64,000 nucleotides of DNA from Crambe crambe (Eukaryota > Porifera > Demospongiae > Poecilosclerida > Crambeidae): positions 8,510,556 to 8,574,555 of the forward strand of contig OZ004585.1 of assembly GCA_963924555.1 (NCBI GenBank), in the 5' to 3' direction. Of the stretch, positions 11,288 to 22,695 are shown in pieces. A model generated the notes under the pieces. It did not search any database and was not told the origin of the DNA. It saw only the letters and a list, made by a program, of their open reading frames with translations. Position numbers and translations under genes: made by a program. Every line of letters starts with the position of its first letter. Position 1 is the first letter of the stretch.

Positions 11288-12944
11288 GGGGGGAGCTGCC
11301 CTAGCTCCTAGCCGTATAAGAAACTAGCACAGCTCTATTAAAGTCAGGCATGCAAGGTTCAGTATTTACACAATGTGTTTACTGAGTAGACCCCTCTAGG
11401 TACAGTACTGGTATACACAGTGGTTACCCAATCATAGATGGCCTAATACACAGGTCCACATTATGATTCACGCCTCCTCTATCACTGCTAGCTAGAGAGC
11501 TAGTTATACCAAAGGCCTCAGGCTATAAGGATTGTGAACAAAACACCATCTTACAGGCTTTGGAGTTCTCCCAGATCACCATACACAGGCCTGTAGCCAG
11601 GATTTCAGAAAAGGAATGGCTCAGGAGGATCTCAATTCAGCTAGGTGATAAAATCAGCTATTTCTGTCAAAGGGGGTGGGGGCTCAAGCCCGTTGAGCCG
11701 CCTGCTGGCTACAGACCCGATACACAGTACTACTAAGTATTCACTTACCATTTCAAAGAGAAGCTCCGTGTAGAAAATACATTAGGGTCAAAGCATAGAT
11801 AGTAGACACGGAACAGGATTGGAAACTTAATACTACCATGCGCGTGCTATCCGTGTTTGCCGGGAAATTTTGGCGCGAGATATGAATGCATAGTTACCAC
11901 ATAATAGTTAAGAATGAGTTCTGCAAAAGATATCAGAGCGAATATTAGTTTAGTAGCTTAATATTAGCTGGACTAGAGTGTTTCCATGTTGTGCTTTTAT
12001 AAAAATAATAAAATTTAATATGAGACTAGATCTAGCTAGATAGTATAAATCTACGAGAGATTCAGTATCTCAAGTTTTGAAAGATGAAGAGTTTAGTCTT
12101 CCTCTCCAGCCATCTATAGATGCCCGTTCTTGTGCAGAGAGCTTTATGGAGTGGATAATAAAACATGATAATGCAAATAAATAATAGAAATGTAATAATA
12201 ATAACTATTTAACCCATAGTTTAACACTGCAATCAAAAAAAAACTAACAGCTATGAATCAATATAACATATATCATCCGATAGACAAACTATTATACTAC
12301 TAAAAGATATCAAACGCTTGACTTCTAAATTTATATTAGTCCTGTTCTAGTCCCACAAATTGGTAGGCCTATAAAATCTTTAGCAACATATCCTACACCA
12401 AAAACAGTTATTACACTCTTTATTTCAGTCTATTCCAGTAAGAAACTTTACCTTCCAAACTTCTATAGGATAAAATTGCAAGAAAAACACTTGTACTCGT
12501 AGCTCTAGTCCCACAAAGTCTGTACCTCTCTTCCTCAGAAAATGTATTGCGACAATAGGGCTAAATTTTCTATGGTTACAACGCGGATAGCACGCGCGAA
12601 ATGTATTAGCTTAATGGGAGTGACGTCACATGACGTAGGCAGTTTCCAATCCTGTTCCGTGTCTAATATCTATGGTCAAAGGTACAGCGGTTTTCCAAAA
12701 CCTTGCAACAGGAAGGTGGAAAGCGGAAGTGATTGGAGCGAACTGGTTGGTCAGATTGCTCATATTGATCATGTGACTCGCTTTTCTGCAGTTGCAAGAT
12801 TTTGGATTTTTCCGCCCCCACGTTTCCCGTTTCACTGAGAGCCTGGGAACGAGGCTAGGTCAAAGGTAAATACGGCGGGGCTCATTCCACCTTGGGGGGG
12901 CCTATTTTTGCAGACGCCCGGGGCCGGGGGAACAAAAAGGTCAA

Positions 12945-13011
12945 GATAGTAGTCTGGCATAGCACCGCCCACCGACTTGAGTAGTAGTGGGCGGTGCTGT
13001 GCCAGACTATC
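12945..13011. repeat. Imperfect inverted repeat upstream of oxygenase 1
   Basis: The left arm, containing CTGGCATAGCACCGCCCAC, pairs with GTGGGCGGTGCTGTGCCAG across a 14-bp loop, with one mismatch. It lies about 150 bp before the chosen start of oxygenase 1 and would fall in the 5' untranslated region or promoter. Confidence 0.65.
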
Positions 13012-13157
13012 AAGATAGCATGCAGTACAGTGGACTTATACTCCTCATTGCAGGATTGACTAGTAGCACCTCCCAGCAAGAATCTTGCGACTCGAATTCA
13101 GCGCCTGGTGAGAGCGAGGGTAGCTGCTCGTCATCTTCTTCTTCTTCCCCAGCAGCC

Positions 13158-14803
13158 ATGACATCGTCCTTGCCAGTGATCGACTACAGTGAGAAGGATC
13201 GCGCCAAGCAGGCGCGTAAAATCGTCAGCATCATGGAAGATTTGGGCTTCTTATTTCTGGAGAACATACCGGGCTACGATGAGGACGACCTGAGGTGGTG
13301 TGTCGATTTTTTCTTCGGTTTGCCCGAGGAAAAGAAGAAGCAAGTTGCTAGAAAACTATGGAATCCTGAGAGTAAGCAGGTGAATTCATATACAAGTGTA
13401 CTATTTGATAGTTAGGTTTGTATGTGGGCAAGTGGAGTCAGCACTGCAGGGATTTCTAAAGCAAAGTGGAGTATAAATTCCGAACAGTGGGAGGCTAAGT
13501 TGGAGGATATATCTTTCAAAATATAGAGTAACTGTTTAGAATTACCCTGCTGTTCAGACTAACATCTTTATGATGACCAGTGGGTGGGGGTGCATAGGTG
13601 CTATAGCACCCAGGGACATAAATCTTATTCCACATGTGACGTCAGGAATTCTCTAAAAGGAGTTCCTTGATATGAGCTGTAAACTATGGAGTAGTAAAAT
13701 GATGACATGACATGTATCGTCAAAACAACACATTCTCCAGCCATTTTCCCACATGTCTGGTCAATTTATGCCATTAGTAGCTATGGGATTAGGTTATCAT
13801 CAGGCAGTACGTCCACACTATTGCTGGGTTATTTTGAGCACTGTACTTTGTACTGTTACTTTTGCAAAGGAGCACTTGAGATTGTCATATCTGGTATTTT
13901 GTGCAGCTTTACAGAGGTTACTTTGGGGTAAACCATGTTGGAAGTTCATTCAAAGAAGGATTTGAAATTGGCATCAACATGCCCAAGGATGACCCTGACT
14001 ATGAGTCCTCTTTCCCAATCTCAGAACATAATGTGTGGCCTTCAGCTGAGAAGGGTGAAGACAGTGCTCTGTACGAGAAATTTAAGAAGAGGATGACACG
14101 GTATCATTCTCTACTGTTAAATGTGAGCATGGATCTTTTGAGACTAATATCCACTGGACTTGGACTCAATGAGCATTATTTTGATCCACTCTTTGAGAAG
14201 ACCATATCAACACTGAGGCTCATCAACTATCCGGTCCATGATTTCAAAATTCCTGACGATGCTTATGGGACCGATGGAAAGTTATTAAGTACTGCTCAGC
14301 ATCGAGACACCAGTGTTTTAACCTTGCTCACAACTTTTGATTACGAAGGATTGCAGGTACATGCATAGCAAAAGGCCAAGTACCAAGTGTGTCCATTATC
14401 AGATAATACACTTGCAATCTTATATAGGAGAGTTCCTCCAAAAAAAGAGTGATTTACTTGACTTCTCATGCAGGTTGAAAAAGAAGATGGATCCTGGTTG
14501 GATGTCGTGCCTCGAAAGAACTCCCTCATCGTCAACTTGGGTGACATTCTCTCGAGGATGACAGATAATCGTGTCAAGGCTACCATTCACCGAGTGCTTG
14601 CCATTGGTAGACCCAGACAGTCTGTGCCTTTCTTCTTAGAGCCTTCTTTCCATGCCATGATTCCTAATAAGCTACCGAAAGACTTGAGCTTGGAATCAGC
14701 TCTGGACTACCCTAAAGAGGACAGCTTTGAGTATGGGCCTTTTATGGTGAACTATATTCAGAGATTTGTTGAGTATCGTGGATTTTTTCAAAGAAAAATT
14801 TGA
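13158..14803 (+). CDS. IPNS-like 2-oxoglutarate/Fe(II) oxygenase 1
   Basis: Three exons (13158-13379, 13907-14356, 14474-14803) join in frame to 333 codons. Exon 1 has the N-terminal fold of isopenicillin-N-synthase-like proteins (LPVIDYS, GFLFLENI). Exon 2 gives HRDTSVLTLL, the HxD iron ligands. Exon 3 gives ATIHRVLAIGRPRQSVPFFL, with the distal His and an RxS cosubstrate site. All expected ligands are present, so an active soluble oxygenase is likely; the substrate cannot be told. The start was chosen to match the paralogue at 16104-18062, also 333 codons. Upstream in frame, a Met at 13020 would add a serine-rich extension beginning MQYSGLILLIAGLTSS, which could resemble a signal peptide. 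Confidence 0.85.
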
Positions 14804-15037
14804 CTTATTAATTTTATCTATTTATATTTAATTAACTTGTTAAAAATAATAGCCAGTCTGTATCTCTGGCTTCCATATCTATAGCCGACCCTTTACCATG
14901 ATTATTTCCATACGAGAAGAAGCTAGTCTCGCGTAGCCAGACCCGGTACCCTTTCCCGGTTTTTGGCGCGAGGCGGGAAAGGGTCTGGCCCACTGACGTT
15001 AAGCGTTTCGTTCTGAGCTCCACCGGATGCACGGTGG
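14804..15037. other. Spacer with a TAGTCTCGCG miniature-element remnant
   Basis: After the stop of oxygenase 1 the DNA is AT-rich to about 14850. At 14927-14995 lies a short element with TAGTCTCGCGTAGCCAGACC and GGGAAAGGGTCTGGCC, part of the family at 11188-11287. Nothing else is recognised. Confidence 0.5.
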
Positions 15038-15960
15038 CCGGCCCGGTAGTCAATGAATCTCATTCTCGACAGATGACACAGGTAATGGGTGATTTGGGAT
15101 TTCTTTACCTGGAGAATGTTGCCAGCTACTGCTTGCAATGGTGTTCAAGATGGAGATTGCCAGGAAGATGTACAACCCCCAGAATGCTGATAGGAATATT
15201 AAGCACTGATTTGGAAGAGGTTGCATGTGGCCAGAAAGAACTCTTTCCCACTTTTTAGGGTTCTGGCTGCAAGACCATGGATTAATTGCATGACTCAGTA
15301 ACAGTGAAACCTCCACACATACACTAACTCAGGACCCAGCCTTTTGTCCTTTGTAGAAAGGTCAGAGGTTATTTTGTATAGAGTGTGTGTATATGCAACG
15401 GCACTTTTAGATTGTCCAGGTTTGTCCTCTTTCAGTGAGTCCTTCATCAGAGGTTCCACTGTAGAGCACCAGGCAATACATACATCCCCATTATTGGATA
15501 TATCATGCATTGTAACTGCCTGGTACTCTGCACCTCGGCATACCTTGCATTCCTATAATAAGTCGGAACATGGAGTATTATAGAGGCCCTTTTTGCTGTT
15601 ATCACAGCGCTACAGAGGTTACTTTGGAGTATATTATAAACCAAGTAGGATCCTCCTTCAAGGAAGGCTTTGAAATGGGTCCCATCTTTTCCCCCGACAA
15701 AAGATCGGTTACCCAATGACAGAAAACAACTCGTGGCCAAAAGCAGATGAGAATCAAGACGATTTTGAGAAATTTAGAACTACAATGGAACGATACTTCA
15801 ACCTCCTTTATGAAGTATCTGTGGATCTTATGCGTCTGATAGCTCACAGTCTTGGTCTGGATGACAACTGATGTTCATTCTTCAGCACTTATCAACTTTC
15901 AGATTGACCAATTATCCTGTACACAACTTTGAGATCCCAGTACAGTCCGGATGATGGGCG
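15038..15960 (+). pseudogene. Broken copy of oxygenase 2
   Basis: Fragments of exon 1 (RQMTQVMGDLGFLYLENVA, about 15070-15130, with later parts scrambled to about 15210) and exon 2 (about 15608-15960) match the intact minus-strand gene at 16104-18062. Exon 1 has lost its start and several internal bases. Exon 2 has a deletion after the FSPD motif near 15697, a further gap near 15868, and stops before the HxD ligands. Exon 3 is absent. Its mirror-image position relative to the intact copy makes it the left-arm partner across the axis near 16.0 kb. Confidence 0.8.
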
Positions 15961-16103
15961 TTCTCAATATGACTAACTCTTGGCTATACCCATACTCAGG
16001 CTTCCCCCTCCCAAAAGGCCTGGCTAATTACAAGTAGTGACATGAAATTTGTATTATGTCAACAATAATAATAACAACAACAACAACAACAACAACAAAG
16101 TAT

Positions 16104-18062
16104 TTACATAGTATCAAATCCTTTGAACTCTACAAATCTCTGCATGTAGTTTTTCACCCAAGGGCCATACTCAAAAGAGTCCTCTTTGGGGTGATCGGCA
16201 GCCGACAGCTCCTCTTTGGGGTTGGAAGGTAAGGAGTTAGGGATGTTGGCGCAATATCCAGGCTCCAGGAAGAACGGAACAGACTGTCTTGGACGACCTA
16301 TTGCAAGCACCCGATGGATAGTGGCTTTGACTCGCCTGCCAGTCATCTTGGATATCGTTTCTCCCAAGTTGATGATGAGGCAGTTCTTTTTTGTGCCTGC
16401 ATCCATCCAGCTACCATCTTCTCTCTGGACCTAAGAAGTCAAATATGATCTCAGTGGAGTCGCTCATAGTATCCCATCAGGTTTGTAACTAGGAGACAGG
16501 AGACTGGGTGGATTTCAGATCTAGGGAGTCCACAAGCAACCCTCTCCCTCCCTCCCCACATTCATATTGGGGGACCACTACTGTGTATTCCAAGAAAAAA
16601 ATACTTCCATGATGATGATGTGGCAGATATGTAACAAAAAAACAACAACATAAATCCAGAGGAGTAGCTACCATTAGGGCAACTGGGACACTTGCCCCAG
16701 TAAAATTTCATGGAAACAATGTTTAGTACAACTGAAAAATGGGTGTGGTCAGCAAAAAGGTAATCCCACCAAATCATAAATCCTAGCTACTCCCCTGGAA
16801 TCTATGCATCTATAAGGCCAGAATGTTGGATTGGCACTTAAATTACGGTGGTGCATCATACAGTATGTTATACCCAGGAGAGAAAAATATGGTAGAGATC
16901 TTACACTATTGTAATGTGCTGTCTTTACCTGTAGTCCTTCATAATCGTATGTGTTCAATAGTGTGAGAACAGTCGAGTCTCTATGAGCAGCAGTGCTTAG
17001 CAAACGCCCGTCATCTGGACTGTACGCATCAGGTGGGATCTCAAAGTTGTGCACAGGATAATTGATCAACCTGAAAGTTGATAAGTGCTGAGGAATGAAC
17101 ATCGAATCAAAGTAGTTGTCATCCAGACCAAGACCGTGAGCTATCAGACGCATAAGATCCACAGATACTTCATAAAGGAGGTTGAAGTATCGTTCCATTG
17201 TAGTTCTAAATTTCTCAAAATCGCTGCTGTCTTGATTCTCGTCTGCTTTTGGCCACGAGTTGTTTTCTGTCATTGGGTAACCAATCTTTGTTTCCGGGTC
17301 GTCGGGGGAAAAGATGGGACCCATTTCAAAGCCTTCCTTGAAGGAGGATCCTACTTGGTTTACTCCAAAGTAACCTCTGTAGCGCTATGATAACAGCAGA
17401 AAGGGAAATAAAGCCTCTGTAATACACCATGTTCCGACTCATTATAGGAATGCAAGGTATGCCCAGGTGCAGAGTACCAGGCAGCTACAATACATGAAGT
17501 ATCCAATAATGGGTATGTATTGTATCGTATGTAGTTGCCTGGGCAGTGGAACCTCTGATAAAGACACTCTGAAAGAGGACCAACCTGGACAATCTAAAAG
17601 TGCCGTTGCATATACACACACTCTATACTAAATAACCTCCAACCTTTCTACAGAGGACAAAAGGCTGGGTCCTAAGTTAGTATATGTGTCCATGATTTGG
17701 AGGTTTCACTGTTAGTGAGTTGTGCAATGAATCTATGGTCTCGTGTAGCCAGAACCCTATTTTAAAAAAGTGGGAAAGGGTTCTTTCTGGCTACATGCAA
17801 CCTCTTCCAAAATCAGTGCTTACTGTTATTCCTATCAGCATACGTTTGCGTTCTTGGGGTTGTACATCTTCCTGGCAATCTCCATCTTTTTGGACTCTGG
17901 CAAACTGTAGAAAAAATCTGAACACCATCGCAAGTCTTCCTCGCAGTAGCCAGCAACATTCTCCAGGTAAAGAAATCCCAAATCACCCATTACCTGTGTC
18001 ATCTGTCGAGAGAGGTCTTCCCTGTCTGGATTGCTATAGTTCAGTATTGGAAGGGAATCCAT
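16104..18062 (-). CDS. IPNS-like 2-oxoglutarate/Fe(II) oxygenase 2
   Basis: Three exons on the minus strand (17844-18062, 16929-17384, 16104-16430) join in phase 0 to 333 codons, the same length and intron positions as oxygenase 1. Exon 1 begins MDSLPILNYS and contains GDLGFLYLENVAGY. Exon 2 carries HRDSTVLTLL (HxD iron ligands). Exon 3 carries ATIHRVLAIGRPRQSVPFFL (third ligand and RxS). Donors GTATGC and GTAAAG and acceptors CATAG and TCTTAG are visible. The protein is probably a cytosolic oxygenase of the IPNS/plant-type superfamily; I cannot name its substrate. It is clearly a divergent paralogue of oxygenase 1, not a recent duplicate of it. Confidence 0.85.
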
Positions 18063-18094
18063 AGCTAGAGACTAGCTCGCTGCATGCTAGCTAA

Positions 18095-18143
18095 TCGACC
18101 CTTTACCAGATTCTTCTCGTACGGATCTATGGTAAAGGGTCGA
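18095..18143. repeat. Short inverted repeat with CGACCCTTTACCA ends
   Basis: CGACCCTTTACCAGAT pairs with ATCTATGGTAAAGGGTCG across a ~15-bp loop. Single or degraded ends of the same type occur near 14885, 25375 and 46375. It is probably a miniature element related to the TAGTCTC group, which shares the ACCCTTTACC words. Confidence 0.55.
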
Positions 18144-18555
18144 CTAGTGAAATTTGCAGTGCGCATGCGATTATTGTAATCAACATGCAGGCTCATATTG
18201 TAGAGGCTTGGCTTATTTAAGTGCTTGTGGTAAGCTTTCTATGCATGGAGCTTTCTATGTATGGAGCTTCCTGGTTGGAACCACCACTTACATGACTCTT
18301 GTCTCTGACAGCACTGGAGCCTATCAGCTACTTCAATTGCTCACTTGCTCACTGTCAAATGCTGCACATTGTTATAGTACATAGGCGTAGGAGAGGGGGG
18401 AGCAGAGCCCCCCTATATTTTGACAACAATTCTTTAATCAGTGTTGATGAAGCTAGATTAAAGGTGACTCATGTGATGTGTTAAAACACTCCACCACATT
18501 AATTAGTTTCATGACTCATAAAAACACAAAATCTACAACTGGTATGTTCTACCAG

Positions 18556-18556
18556 C

Positions 18557-18585
<29 letters not shown>
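18556..18585. repeat. Poly-C run
   Basis: A 30-base homopolymer of C follows ACCAG. It probably belongs to the same decayed repeat class as the poly-G run at 7200-7227. Confidence 0.85.
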
Positions 18586-18588
<3 letters not shown>

Positions 18589-18743
18589 AATTATGCATCT
18601 CATACACCTATGTAGTAGTAGTTGTAGAGGCTCTAGGTTTATCTAAGTGCCTTATTACATATAAACTCAACAGCAAAATCTTCTAAAGAGTTGCTTGCTC
18701 GCTCACTAATGTTACACATTTATTGTTAAGCAAGTTAATTAAA

Positions 18744-19625
18744 TTAGTCAAACTTTTCTTTGAAAAATCCACGATACTCAACAAATCTCCGAATATAGTT
18801 CACCATAAAAGGCCTATAGCTACTCAAAGCTGTCCTTACTAAACATAAATCTATGGATGTCAGGAAATAGTTCCTTGATATGAGCTGTAAGCTATGGAGT
18901 AGTATGGTCAAAACAACAATAACAGTCCCACACAGGAGCCATTTTTCCCACATGTCTGGTCAATTCGTGCCTTTGTCTGATATGATTTGTATTAGAAGCT
19001 ATGGGATTAGTGTTATCATCAGCACACAATATTGCTGGGTTATTTTGCAAAGGAGCACTTGAGATTGTCAAATAATGTATTTGTGCAGCTATATAGAGGT
19101 TACTTCGGGGTAAACCATGTTGGAAGTTCGTTTAAAGAAGGATTTGAAATTGGCATCAACATGCCCAAAGATGACCCTGACTATGAGCCCTCTTTCCCAA
19201 TCTCAGAACACAATGTGTGGCCTTTGAAGAGGGTGAAGACAGTGCTCTGTATGAGAAGAGGATGACGCAGTATCATTCTCTGCTGCAGGGTAATTCTAAA
19301 TGGTTACTCTATATTTTGAAAGATATATTCTACTGTCATATCCTCCAACTTTGAGCTCAGAAGTCTCAGTATAATTACCCCACTGTTCTAGAAATCCCTT
19401 GCCCTAATACTTCTAATATAACTATTAATAGTACACTATGTTATGTTTAATTCACCTGCTTACTCTCTGGATTCCATAGTTTTCTAGCAACTTGCTTCTT
19501 CTTTTCCTCAGACAATATGGAAAAACAGAAGGAAAAATTGACACACCACCTCAGGTCATCTTCATCGTAGCCCGGTATGTTCTCCAGAAGTAGGAAGCCC
19601 AAATCTTCCATGGTGTGGTTCTAAA
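18744..19625 (-). pseudogene. Scrambled copy of oxygenase 1
   Basis: Three fragments of oxygenase 1 lie here in disturbed order. At about 18744-18840 the minus strand encodes the C-terminus (PFMVNYIRRFVEYRGFF). At about 18870-19265 the plus strand repeats intron 1 and the start of exon 2 (HVGSSFKEGFEIGINMPKDD), with an internal deletion at WPLKRVKTV that shifts the frame. At about 19450-19620 the minus strand encodes most of exon 1 (GFLLLENIPGYDEDD) with an insertion and no initiator. The opposite orientation of the middle piece implies a secondary inversion. It is the right-arm partner of the intact gene at 13158-14803. Confidence 0.8.
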
Positions 19626-22600
19626 TGGGTGTGGTTATTGAAATTAGGAGGCCTAGGAGAATAGTCGTTTTGCTCTGGTTTGTGAGGTACAGGTAAGGGG
19701 TTACTTGACTCACTTGTTGCTGAAGGGGGAGTGAAGTAGGGATTTAAGTTGGGTGATAACTATAGGCCTAATTATTGAAATTAGGAGTGCTAGGAGTGAT
19801 AGCTACGTAGGATGCAGCTAAATTTAATGGCTATTCCTACTTCACATTTTATTTAGACGTTGCATGGCAAGTAGCTAACTAATTAAACCGAGTGCGTCTG
19901 TGGCTCCCATGGCAGACAATAGGCTTATATTGTGTGGCACTTTGATAGAGTGAAATTGCATGGCTGCCATGGAGCTTTCATGACAGTTGGAACCTATGGC
20001 AATGGTAAGTGAATAGTAGTACTTGTGTATCAGGTCTGTAGCCAGCAGGCACCCTCCCCCTTGATGAAAATATAGCTTAGTCAGATTTTTGCTCAATATT
20101 ATAGTTCTTAGAATGTAATTAGCATTTCAAAATATCTTATGTAGCTGAGTAACACATTATCCTTGAGATCCTCCTGAGCCATTCCTTTACTAAAATCCCG
20201 GCTACAGGCCTGTGTATGGTGATCTGGGAGAACTCCAAAGCCTGTAAGACACACAATCCTTATATGGAATGACTTTTCTGGCTAGCTCTGTAGCTAGTGG
20301 TGATAGAGGAGACATGAATCATAATGTGGCTCAATTAGGACCTGTGTATTGGTTGGGCAACCACTATGTATACCAGTAAACACAGTAAACACATTGCACT
20401 ACCTAGAGGAATCTACTCAGTAGGTAAATATATTGCACTCCAGAATAACTATTTCTCTGTCCACTTGTCAGGAAGGTCTTTTGGGTGCCAAATGAATCCC
20501 TAAGAGGGTGAATCGTGATATCACTGATGTGAAGCCAACATTCCATGTGATGTAGCTAGTTGTTGCTTGACTTCTATTGGATCATCACATTGAGTAGCTA
20601 GTTAGAACATGACAGTAATCCAGCACTCCTAGCTAATGTTGTTTCTGCAATATTGTATAGCTAACTTTTCTTTCTCTAGCTACTTCAGTGAGGCTTTCTC
20701 TGTGTAGTTTCTAGCCTCGAACCCAGCCTCTTTTTTTTTTCCTTCCTTTTTTGGGGATGGGGGAAAAAAAGAGAGCCTGGTATCCACTAGCTAGAGGTAG
20801 GTGGTGAATCATGAATAGGGAGGTGCACATTCTGCTGGCATTTCTTTTGGCATAATAGGCATCTTTTTAATGCTCATTATGCCTGGCATAATAGGCACAA
20901 CTACATCATACTTGCATCATGTGATCAAGCACATGGCCACTTTACGTTCATTTTCATATCGGCAAGAGAATTCTCCGGAAGATTATATTGAAGCTTGTGT
21001 TTTATTACAATAGAATGATGAGAATACTAGCATAATTGAAGCATAATAGGTAGCTCATGTGAGCAGAATAGATTACAGTTGTTAGCATAATTAGGTATCA
21101 AGCTTGGAATTAGAGCAGAGCATAATAGGTAAAAATATTGGCAGAATGTGCACCTCCCTAATCATGAACCATCCCCGGCCACTTCCGCTGTATTGCATCA
21201 CCAGCACGCAATACATCCAGTGCTGCCGGGGATGACTAAGGTGCAATCTCAATCTCATGCATGAATTTATGTCTAGCCTCGCGCCAGGCTCTCAGGATGT
21301 CGTACTATTCAAGAGAATGTTTAGATCCTCCAGGCATCAGAAGTAACAAGGGCTTCAGGGGCACAGAACAGAAGCCCATCTGATCTAAGACTGGCAGATG
21401 TAGCGAGGTAGTACTGGCCACAGCATCGTTGGTCGATCATCAGAGCAACTAGACTAGTGAAGAGGCAATCAGTACTGCGCTACGCTTCACCAGCATCATC
21501 ACGAAGGGAGAGTCTGGTAACAGATCTTTCTATAACCAGTTGGTAGACAAACAAAAAACATCCTTCGTAGACTGCCTTGACAGCTGTGCGTTGTTCCTTC
21601 TTCGTGAATGCTAATTTTAGGAGAGAGCCAAGTTTCTCCAAGGAGAAACGAAGAACATCAGCAAAAGAGAAACGAGGAGCAGGAATCTAGTTGAAACCGC
21701 ACCCATTAGAATTATGACGATTGTGTAGCGGAAATATCCGAGTGAATATCCAGATAGCTGGGAAAAATTTGGCGTATGCGCAAACATTAACAACAGTGGA
21801 TACCAGCCCCGCCCCCCCAAAAAGGAAAAAGGAGGGCTACAGGACGAATATGCAGGTATGCTTAGACTGGTAGCAACACTCACAGTTTACGTAACACCTA
21901 ATTAGAGGTTGGAGCTGACCAAACCACAAAGACCACAATGCTACTCCTATCTACTTTAATTGCTCACTGTAGTAGTTGTAGAGGCTCTAGGCTTATCTTT
22001 AAATTCAACAGCAAAATCTTCTAAAGAGTTGAAGCACTAAAGAATACTTGCTTGCTCGCTGTCAAATAATGTTGCACATTGCCCTAGTTACAATGAGTGT
22101 GCTATATCTAGCCTTAGTGACACACTTGGGTAGTGTTAGTGCTATTACATCTAATGTTCAATATTTTTTAGCAATCCTTTAAGATAATGTTAGTATAGGT
22201 AATTACCTATACTATATTATATATATATATTAATACTGCAACATTATTATATTATGTATATTATTAATTATGCAATATATATATTATATATATATATAGT
22301 AATATATAATTAATTAATTAATTATAATTACATGCTGGGTATAATTGCATGAGAAACTGGTAAGGTAATTGCACCAGGTGAAGCTGAGTGCAATTTCTCC
22401 TATCAGCCAGGCAGCTGCATGTAGGAAGCTATAAATGTGAACCTGTAATGCTTGCCACAAAACGCTTACATAAGCCTAGCGGGTGGCCTACAATAGCTAG
22501 TACCAACAATTCACTTTGAAAAAACATTGTAGAAATAAATCAAGCTAGCTTACTACTTCATACTATGGCTAGTCTGCACATGTACATATGTAGGAGTGCA

Positions 22601-22695
22601 ATATTAAAACTACGAGTGATTAATTAATTGCACACGAACTAATGAGGGAAAATGTATTATATTAACCATAATAATAATTATTCTATTTATTGTAG
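19626..22695. other. Intergenic region; right arm of the inverted duplication
   Basis: A partial ACAAGTGA/AAGTAGGGAT foldback remnant is at about 19690-19860. The part around 20150-20600 is a reverse-orientation copy of the left-arm region near 11040-11700. A pyrimidine/purine hairpin lies at about 20725-20780 (AGCCTC, poly-T, poly-A, GAGCCT). Near 22200-22325 is a very AT-rich tract of TATATA and TTAATTAA. I find no supported gene. Confidence 0.5.

Larger units (their letters stand above)
10541..13157. other. Intergenic region; left arm of the inverted duplication
   Basis: I cannot identify the missing first exon of the STELLO-like gene here. A 27-bp direct repeat (AAAGGTCAATTTCTATGAGG) occurs near 10719 and 10747. 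Segments between 11040 and 11700, for example the stretch around 11540-11630 containing AGGCTTTGGAGTTCTCCCAG, recur in reverse orientation at about 20150-20600. This marks the two arms of a large inverted duplication. Confidence 0.6.

Noticed and set aside
13020..13157. Extended N-terminus of oxygenase 1 as a signal peptide
   Set aside because: The paralogue starts at the equivalent of 13158, the extension is low-complexity serine, and the family is normally cytosolic; kept only as an alternative in the gene entry.
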